NCBI GenBank assembly: GCA_040218815.1
Contig: JAVJQS010000004.1
Coordinates: forward strand, 124,001 to 188,000
Source of the DNA: JAVJQS01 sp040218815
Lineage (GTDB): Bacteria; Bacteroidota; Bacteroidia; Flavobacteriales_E; Vicingaceae
Length of the DNA: 64,000 nucleotides
Direction: 5' to 3'
The notes under the pieces were generated by a model. It did no database searches. It was given only the letters and a program-made list of their open reading frames with translations, and was not told the origin of the DNA. Made by a program: the position numbers and the translations under genes. Below are positions 58,749 to 64,000 of this stretch, in pieces. Numbering within the stretch: position 1 is the first letter of the stretch; every line of letters begins with the position of its first letter.

Positions 58749-61418
58749 CTATTGAATTACATCATAAAAATCACGTCTTCTATTTAGCTTTAAGTCTTGT
58801 AATACTGATGCTTTAACATTTATGGTCAGATTGTAGCTTTGCCTAGGGCCATAAGGAATCCATATAATTGCCATCTGCCAACAATGCAAATCCCGATTTA
58901 TGTTTAATGATGTATAGGTAAACTCTTGTTGTTCGAAATCCCAACCAGATGTAAAACCTACTTTCCAATTCTCAGTTACACTCAAATCGCCACTAAAATT
59001 GAATGTTTGAGTAATACTTTCTTCAAAAGCTGGTTTGCCATATCTGATATTATATCCAATATTTAATGACCATGGAACCGTGAAATCAACATAGCGATCA
59101 AGATTGTTATTGATATACTCTAATTCTTCTTCAGTTGCAAACTTGCTCGATTTCTTCTTTTCACGATTTGCTTTATTTCCTCCCCTCAAGCTAAAATTTA
59201 AAGCTATTGAGGCGGAAGTTAATCGAAATAATTTTCCTTCTTGCTCTTGCCAAGTAGTATTTATTTTTCTCCCAGCGGAATCTAAGCCATAAGGGTCTAA
59301 GGCACCGTTAAAGTTTAAACTTAAGAATTGACCAATTCTAGTTCTGCCATTGAAACTCAACGGACTCCAGTTTAATGAATCTGCTGTTAACTCGTAGCCA
59401 CTATTGAAGCCTAAATTCTCCAATAAGGTAATTTTTTTAACTCCTGTGCTGTCCTTTTCGCTCTTTACTTTTATTTCGATGTTATTTAGTAATCCAAAAC
59501 CTACTCTACCGCTTTTTCGTTGGTTGGGTGATCCATAAACTCCTCCTTCAAAAATTGAGTAAGTAATCTCTGTTCCTGTCGTGTCGGTATAGGTTCTTTC
59601 TCCTGTATTAATCTCAGGACGGTAGTTAAAAGAAATAGAAGGAGTCATTACATGCCTCAAGGCGATTAACTTTTTACTTCTATAGTTATACATGCTGTAA
59701 AACTTGGTAGTTAGGGCGGTATTGAAATTATAAGTGCCCCCACGTTCAAGCCCAATTAAGGTATCTTGTTCAAGAGTTCTGGTGGTTGGGTCGAATCCTC
59801 TTCGAATTGTCTTGAATGCCCAAACTTCGCTGTAATTAAATGAGGGACTTATGTTAGCATGTTTTAATAGTTTAAAAGAAGTACTTATAGGAATGTTATG
59901 TTGAACTCCATTCCGAAAATCTTTAACCAAATTATCAAAGTTGTTTATTGACAATAAGGTATCATTAGTGCTTAATTGGTTTGTAGCTGAACCAGAATAT
60001 GAAATTCCTAAGTTTTGATAAGTACTTCGCCACCATTCATTTCCAATCTTTCCAACAGACTTAAAAGGATATAGTCGCGAAACGTTGAAGGCAACTTCAG
60101 GTAATGTAACATTAAAAGCACCAGTTTGAGTATTTTGGTTGTGTCGAGCACTTACTGATAAATTAAAAGGTTTTGATGGAAAAGAATTGGAATAATTTAT
60201 CCCAGACTGAAAAGTATTGGTTAAGTAATCTGATGTAAAGCTATTTAGGTTATTTTGAAAGTTGGTTCGACTACCTACATTCACATTTGCAGAAAATCGT
60301 GTGCCTGGTCTTGCTTTGGTGTCTTGGCTGTGGTTCCAACGCACAAAAAACTCGTTACTTTCAGTAAAATCTGGAAACTCACGATAAGTGCTCAATATAT
60401 TGGAGTAGGAAAAGTTCAAATTTCCATTATACCTGTAACGCCGTCTATAACGGGTTTCAACATTTGTTGCCCAGCTTCCCAAAGAATAAATATCACCAGT
60501 AATACTTGCATCAAGATATTCATTTATGCCCCAGTAAAATCCACCATCTCGTAAAAAGAAACCCAATTGGCGAGAATCTCCATATGTTGGTATTAATATA
60601 CCTGATGATTGTCCAGAGGAGTTAGGAAAGAAACCAAATGGTAAAGCTAAAGGAGTGGGTACATCATCAATTTTCATAAGCGTTGGACCAGTAACTATTT
60701 TATCACCTGGAATAACTTTTAATTTTGAGGTGGCTAATGAAAAATGAGGATCATCTAAATTACATGTAGTGTAATAGCCATTGCGTATATATAATACTTC
60801 TGTTCCAGTTTTCTTCACTTCATTTCCTTTGATATAGCCTTCACCTTCTTGTGTTTTTACTTCTGATATTTTCCCTTTACCAGTATCAAAGTTGTATACC
60901 ATTTTTCCAGCTTCGTATTCCTGTGCACCTTCTTTAAATACAGGTAGTCCAATCATTTTACCAGTGCTGTCTTCTACTCCATTGGCAGTCACCGTGTTTT
61001 TTGTAAGATCTACTTCAATATAGTCTGCATTTAATTGAATGTTTTCATAATTCACTTGTGCTTCTCCGTATAAGTAAATCTTTTCTACGCTCATATCGAA
61101 GCGCATAGAGTCACGTGCAATATATTCTACCTTTGATTCAATAGCATCTTTTGAAATTGTGGTATCAAATTTGGTTGTAACTGAATTGGTGTCTTCAAAT
61201 ACATGTAAACTGTCATTTATGATAGTGTCTGAAACAGAGGGCATTAAGGAGTCTGGCTTAAGTTCTACTTGCTCAGCGCCTTCTTGGGCGTTTGCTGTAG
61301 AGGGTAGCGCCACAGTTATTAACATGATACCGATGAAAACCCACGAAATAATTGAAATAGAGCGCAACCTTATAATGCTATTTTTGTGTAGTACACTACT
61401 GGACAGAATCGACGCCAA
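58749..61418 (-). CDS. lptD: LptD-like outer-membrane LPS assembly protein
   Basis: Outer-membrane barrel that inserts LPS, 889 aa from the TTG at 61418. There is no ATG before residue 32, so the start is uncertain; a TTG at 61367 (giving MRSISIISWVFIGIM) is equally plausible. A signal peptide ends near residue 45 (STANA). The OstA-like N-terminal domain lies at about 100-230 (IYLYGEAQVNYENIQLNADY, MVYNFDTGKGKISEV). The rest is a large beta-barrel. No lptE or lptA neighbour is seen. It is divergent from the amidase gene. Confidence 0.85.
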   Translation of the reverse strand: MASILSSSVLHKNSIIRLRSISIISWVFIGIMLITVALPSTANAQEGAEQVELKPDSLMPSVSDTIINDSLHVFEDTNSVTTKFDTTISKDAIESKVEYIARDSMRFDMSVEKIYLYGEAQVNYENIQLNADYIEVDLTKNTVTANGVEDSTGKMIGLPVFKEGAQEYEAGKMVYNFDTGKGKISEVKTQEGEGYIKGNEVKKTGTEVLYIRNGYYTTCNLDDPHFSLATSKLKVIPGDKIVTGPTLMKIDDVPTPLALPFGFFPNSSGQSSGILIPTYGDSRQLGFFLRDGGFYWGINEYLDASITGDIYSLGSWATNVETRYRRRYRYNGNLNFSYSNILSTYREFPDFTESNEFFVRWNHSQDTKARPGTRFSANVNVGSRTNFQNNLNSFTSDYLTNTFQSGINYSNSFPSKPFNLSVSARHNQNTQTGAFNVTLPEVAFNVSRLYPFKSVGKIGNEWWRSTYQNLGISYSGSATNQLSTNDTLLSINNFDNLVKDFRNGVQHNIPISTSFKLLKHANISPSFNYSEVWAFKTIRRGFDPTTRTLEQDTLIGLERGGTYNFNTALTTKFYSMYNYRSKKLIALRHVMTPSISFNYRPEINTGERTYTDTTGTEITYSIFEGGVYGSPNQRKSGRVGFGLLNNIEIKVKSEKDSTGVKKITLLENLGFNSGYELTADSLNWSPLSFNGRTRIGQFLSLNFNGALDPYGLDSAGRKINTTWQEQEGKLFRLTSASIALNFSLRGGNKANREKKKSSKFATEEELEYINNNLDRYVDFTVPWSLNIGYNIRYGKPAFEESITQTFNFSGDLSVTENWKVGFTSGWDFEQQEFTYTSLNINRDLHCWQMAIIWIPYGPRQSYNLTINVKASVLQDLKLNRRRDFYDVIQ
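61379..61386 (+). promoter_or_regulatory. -7 promoter element of the amidase gene
   Basis: TATTTTTG matches TAnnTTTG, 59 bases before the amidase ATG. It lies inside the 5' end of the lptD frame as read from 61418, and would be intergenic if lptD starts at 61367. Confidence 0.5.
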
Positions 61419-61445
61419 AACTAACTAAATTATTTAAAATTGACC

Positions 61446-62591
61446 ATGCAAGCCATGATGATTAAAGGGAAAGTGTTAACGTTGTTTTTTTGCTTTATTG
61501 CCTGTTTATCAGTGCATTCGCAGAATGAGCAAGATTTTTTCGGCAAATTACATACCGTTGTCATTGATGCGGGCCATGGTGGAGATGACGTTGGCTGCTT
61601 AGGGAGCAATAGTCACGAAAAAGATATTGCATTGGCAATTTCACTTAAATTAGGAAAATACTTAGAAGAAAAATTTGAGAACTTAAATGTAATTTACACT
61701 AGAAAAACGGATGTATTTGTTGAATTAGGGGAGAGGGCTAGCATTGCAAATAGGGCTAAGGCCGATTTATTCATTTGTATTCATGCTAATTCAGCTTCTT
61801 CTTCAGCTTTTGGGACTGAAACCTTTGTAATGGGTAACGCTAAAACAGATGCCAATTTAAAAGCTGCTCAAAGAGAAAATGCGGTAATACTCTTGGAAGA
61901 TAATTACAAAGAGAAGTATGAAAATTTTGATCCTTATTCTCCAGAATCATATATAGCAATGAGTATTACTCAAAGCGCCTATCAGAACCATAGCATTGCT
62001 TTTGCAGAAAAAGTACAGAAGCAGTTTAGAGAAAGAGTTGGTAGGAAGGATCGTGGAGTAAAAATGGAACATTTTCTCGTGCTGCACCAAACCACCATGC
62101 CTAGCGTATTAATTGAAACAGGTTTTTTAACCAATCCAGCAGAAGAGAAATTTTTAATGTCTGAGTTAGGTCAAGACTACATGGCATCAGCCATCTATAG
62201 AGCCTTTAAAGAATATAAAAATGAGTTGGAAGGAAAGTCTGAATTAATAGTTGATGACAATGTTGAGACGAAAGCAAATCAAAAGAAATCATCAGTAAAG
62301 ACCCATGAACATATTGATGAAGAGGCTTTAGTTTTTAAAGTGCAGCTAGCCACTACAACTACAAAAGTTGAAACTTCTGCGGAGAATTTTAAAGGATTAA
62401 ATGATGTAGAGTGCTATGAGGCAGGGGGACTATTTAGGTATACTTATGGCCAAGCTAGTAATTGGGAGTCAGCCAATGTACTTGAAGAAGAGGCAAAAGC
62501 AAATGGATATAATGACGCTTTTATTGTTGCTTTTTACAATAATAAAAGAATTGGTGTTGGTGAGGCAGTTAAACTTTTAAAGCAAGATTAA
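61446..62591 (+). CDS. N-acetylmuramoyl-L-alanine amidase with SPOR-like tail
   Basis: A zinc amidase (Amidase_3) that cleaves the stem peptide from peptidoglycan, 381 aa. The ATG at 61446 is used; ATGs at 61455 and 61458 are also possible. A signal peptide ends near VHSQ (residue 28). The zinc ligands are in VVIDAGHGGDDVG (His), an EKDIALAISL Glu, and FICIHANSA (His). The catalytic Glu is in LIETGFLTNP. After a Lys-rich linker, the last 75 residues (VFKVQLATTTT to VGEAVKLLK) look like a SPOR domain that targets septal glycan. It is followed by the MCE gene. Confidence 0.9.
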   Translation: MQAMMIKGKVLTLFFCFIACLSVHSQNEQDFFGKLHTVVIDAGHGGDDVGCLGSNSHEKDIALAISLKLGKYLEEKFENLNVIYTRKTDVFVELGERASIANRAKADLFICIHANSASSSAFGTETFVMGNAKTDANLKAAQRENAVILLEDNYKEKYENFDPYSPESYIAMSITQSAYQNHSIAFAEKVQKQFRERVGRKDRGVKMEHFLVLHQTTMPSVLIETGFLTNPAEEKFLMSELGQDYMASAIYRAFKEYKNELEGKSELIVDDNVETKANQKKSSVKTHEHIDEEALVFKVQLATTTTKVETSAENFKGLNDVECYEAGGLFRYTYGQASNWESANVLEEEAKANGYNDAFIVAFYNNKRIGVGEAVKLLKQD

Positions 62592-62608
62592 TAGTTAATT
62601 TAGCGGCA

Positions 62609-63586
62609 ATGAAGATTAAAAAAGAAGTAAAGGTTGGTATCTTAATGGTAGTTTCTATCTGCTTGCTAGCATGGGGCGCCAATTACCTCAAAGGGACAAA
62701 CATTTTAAATGAAAACAGGCATTTTTACGCAATTTATGATAAAGTTGATGGATTAGGAACATCAAACCCTGTGGTAATCAATGGTTTTAAGGTAGGTCAA
62801 GTCGACAAAATTGAATTTTTACCAGATTATTCTGGAAGGATTATAGTGAAGTTTTCGGTCACTAAAAAAGATTTTCCAATACCTAAAGACACTGAAGCAA
62901 AAATAATAAGTGCAGATATACTTGGGTCAAAAGCAATCGATCTTCAGTTGGGTAGCTTAAGCGAGTTAATTAAAGATAAAGATACCTTGCAATCTGAAAT
63001 AGAAGCCTCATTATCAGAGTCAGTGAATCAACAAATTGCACCATTAAAGCAAAAGGCCGAAGATTTAATCAAAACGGTTGATTCTGCAATTACAGTAGTA
63101 AGTGCTATTTTTAATAAAGATGCACGAACAAATCTAGATGCTAGCCTATCAAGTATTAAGGGAACGCTAGAGACTTTTGAAAATACCATGAAACAAGTTG
63201 ATGGACTAGTTAAGGACGAACGAAAGCACCTTGATGGAATATTTAAAAATGTAGAATCTATTACGGCTAATTTCGCAAAAAATAATGAAAAGCTTACAAC
63301 AACAATAGCTAATGTAGAAGCAATAACAGATTCTTTAGCGGGATCCAATTTAAAGCAGACGGTTAATAATGCTTCTATAGCAATGCAGCAGGTCTCAGAT
63401 ATCATGTTGCGCATTAATAATGGTGAAGGTTCATTAGGAGCGCTTATCAATAATGATACGCTTTACACTAATTTAGAAAAAGCAGCCTATGACCTTGATC
63501 AACTGATGCTTGATTTAAGGTTAAACCCAGAGCGCTACGTTCATTTTTCTATTTTTGGAAAGAAAGATAAGGGAAAAGGAGATTAG
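62609..63586 (+). CDS. MCE-family lipid transport protein (MlaD-like)
   Basis: Periplasmic, membrane-anchored component of a phospholipid or lipid import system, 325 aa. One N-terminal helix (residues 8-25: VGILMVVSICLLAWGANYL). The MCE domain covers about 38-115 (VDGLGTSNPVVINGFKVGQV). A long coiled-coil tail (130-300) has many Asn/Thr heptads, like other MlaD-type proteins. The matching permease and ATPase (mlaE, mlaF) are not in the window. It follows the amidase gene by 17 bp. Confidence 0.9.
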   Translation: MKIKKEVKVGILMVVSICLLAWGANYLKGTNILNENRHFYAIYDKVDGLGTSNPVVINGFKVGQVDKIEFLPDYSGRIIVKFSVTKKDFPIPKDTEAKIISADILGSKAIDLQLGSLSELIKDKDTLQSEIEASLSESVNQQIAPLKQKAEDLIKTVDSAITVVSAIFNKDARTNLDASLSSIKGTLETFENTMKQVDGLVKDERKHLDGIFKNVESITANFAKNNEKLTTTIANVEAITDSLAGSNLKQTVNNASIAMQQVSDIMLRINNGEGSLGALINNDTLYTNLEKAAYDLDQLMLDLRLNPERYVHFSIFGKKDKGKGD

Positions 63587-63640
63587 CAAAACATCATTTG
63601 ACCTAATTTTTTCGGTTCAAAGAAATTATTACAACACAAT

Positions 63641-64000
63641 ATGGGAATTACAAACATTATATTCATTGTCATTTTAGCAGGAATGATTTTTTGGTTTGCT
63701 AAAAATGTCAGAACCATTATAAGAAATATTAACCTGGGAAGGGATGTTGATTTATCTGACCGGAAAGGAGAACGGTGGAAAACAATGGCTCGAGTTGCAT
63801 TGGGGCAATCAAAAATGGTTACAAAGCCAATAGCTGGCCTTATGCACGTGCTAATTTATGTTGGATTTGTGATCATTAACATAGAAGTATTGGAGATATT
63901 GATTGATGGAATTTTTGGAACTCATCGAATATTTGCTGCCCCTCTTGGCGGTATGTACGATGTGTTGATAGGTTCATTTGAAATTTTAGCCTTTTTGGTG
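63641..64000 (+). CDS. Fe-S oxidoreductase with N-terminal membrane domain (5' part only)
   Basis: The first 120 codons of a gene running off the window. An N-terminal transmembrane helix (GITNIIFIVILAGMIFWF) is followed by a cytosolic KNVRTIIRNINLGRD stretch and two more helices (LMHVLIYVGFVIIN and VLIGSFEILAFLV) with a His residue that may bind haem. This is the N-terminus I recall from the membrane-bound heterodisulfide-reductase-like (Fe-S)-binding proteins of Bacteroidota; the cysteine-rich domain would lie beyond base 64000. Confidence 0.7.
   Translation, partial: MGITNIIFIVILAGMIFWFAKNVRTIIRNINLGRDVDLSDRKGERWKTMARVALGQSKMVTKPIAGLMHVLIYVGFVIINIEVLEILIDGIFGTHRIFAAPLGGMYDVLIGSFEILAFLV

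Noticed and set aside
63028..63450. 140-codon minus-strand frame inside the MCE gene
   Set aside because: Antisense shadow of the coiled-coil tail.
1..64000. CRISPR arrays, tRNAs, insertion sequences, prophage
   Set aside because: No regularly spaced direct repeats, cloverleaf-like sequences, transposase or phage genes were seen on either strand, although a program search for tRNAs was not possible.

Overview
The window is a chromosomal segment from a low-GC member of Bacteroidota, most likely Flavobacteriales. The evidence is the repertoire: the short Bacteroidota-type primary sigma factor, a TamL-type outer-membrane lipoprotein, PorT of the type IX secretion system next to menaquinone methyltransferase, an S46 dipeptidyl-peptidase, a Porin_10-like barrel, DUF4199 and DUF5683 proteins, and an unusually long signal peptidase I. 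Many genes also carry the Bacteroidota -7 promoter element TAnnTTTG. No genus can be named from the sequence alone. I see no phage, insertion sequence, CRISPR array or tRNA; the region is largely core genome.

Layout. 1-7.2 kb (minus strand): end of rpe, the primary sigma factor, a lipoprotein, pnp, rpsO, accD and a class I aldolase. 7.3-14.7 kb: SMR transporter, TamL, an rRNA/tRNA methyltransferase, an FAD-dependent oxidoreductase, a sulfatase lipoprotein and a methyltransferase. 14.9-19.3 kb (plus): a patatin phospholipase, ffh-folD, and a Crp/Fnr regulator fused by overlap to a small glutaredoxin-like gene. 19.3-26.7 kb: RRM protein, thioredoxin, MaoC-like protein, sterol-desaturase-like hydroxylase, porin, a secreted amidotransferase-like protein and dnaB. 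26.9-33.1 kb: lipoprotein, accA, ispE, an S46 peptidase overlapping AMP nucleosidase. 33.1-39.4 kb: a SiaB/SiaC phosphorylation pair, methyltransferase plus ZIP transporter, peroxiredoxin, DinB, a second Crp/Fnr protein, DUF1456, a GDSL hydrolase and a universal stress protein. 39.7-45.9 kb (all minus): porT, menG/ubiE, lepB, dapB, DUF5683, parB, parA. A 458-bp AT-rich gap then separates this block from plus-strand genes (FMN reductase, truA, ABC exporter). 49.7-54.6 kb: a histidine-kinase-like protein, tsaC, fsa, an NTF2-like protein, the SRP RNA gene, DUF4199 and a GT2 glycosyltransferase. 54.8-64 kb: GT4 glycosyltransferase, HAD phosphatase, trmN6-rimM-rpsP, lptD, an amidase, an MCE protein and the start of an Fe-S oxidoreductase.

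Functional links. Both parts of the SRP, the protein (ffh) and the RNA (ffs, 52927-53022 minus), are here, as are both carboxyltransferase subunits of acetyl-CoA carboxylase (accA and accD, unlinked). Envelope biogenesis is prominent: TamL, LptD, MCE/Mla, amidase, signal peptidase and PorT. The sigma factor that should read the TAnnTTTG promoters is itself encoded here.

I found no clearly new multi-gene system. The points most worth a second look are: a histidine-kinase-like protein whose phosphoacceptor His is Asn; a SiaB/SiaC pair without the diguanylate cyclase or phosphatase it serves in Pseudomonas; ribosomal protein S16 with an acidic/Lys/Ala tail of about 150 residues; a decayed four-helix-bundle gene at 47.6-47.8 kb; the parA-side intergenic region as a possible origin; and -7 boxes so close to the ATG that the transcripts may be leaderless.
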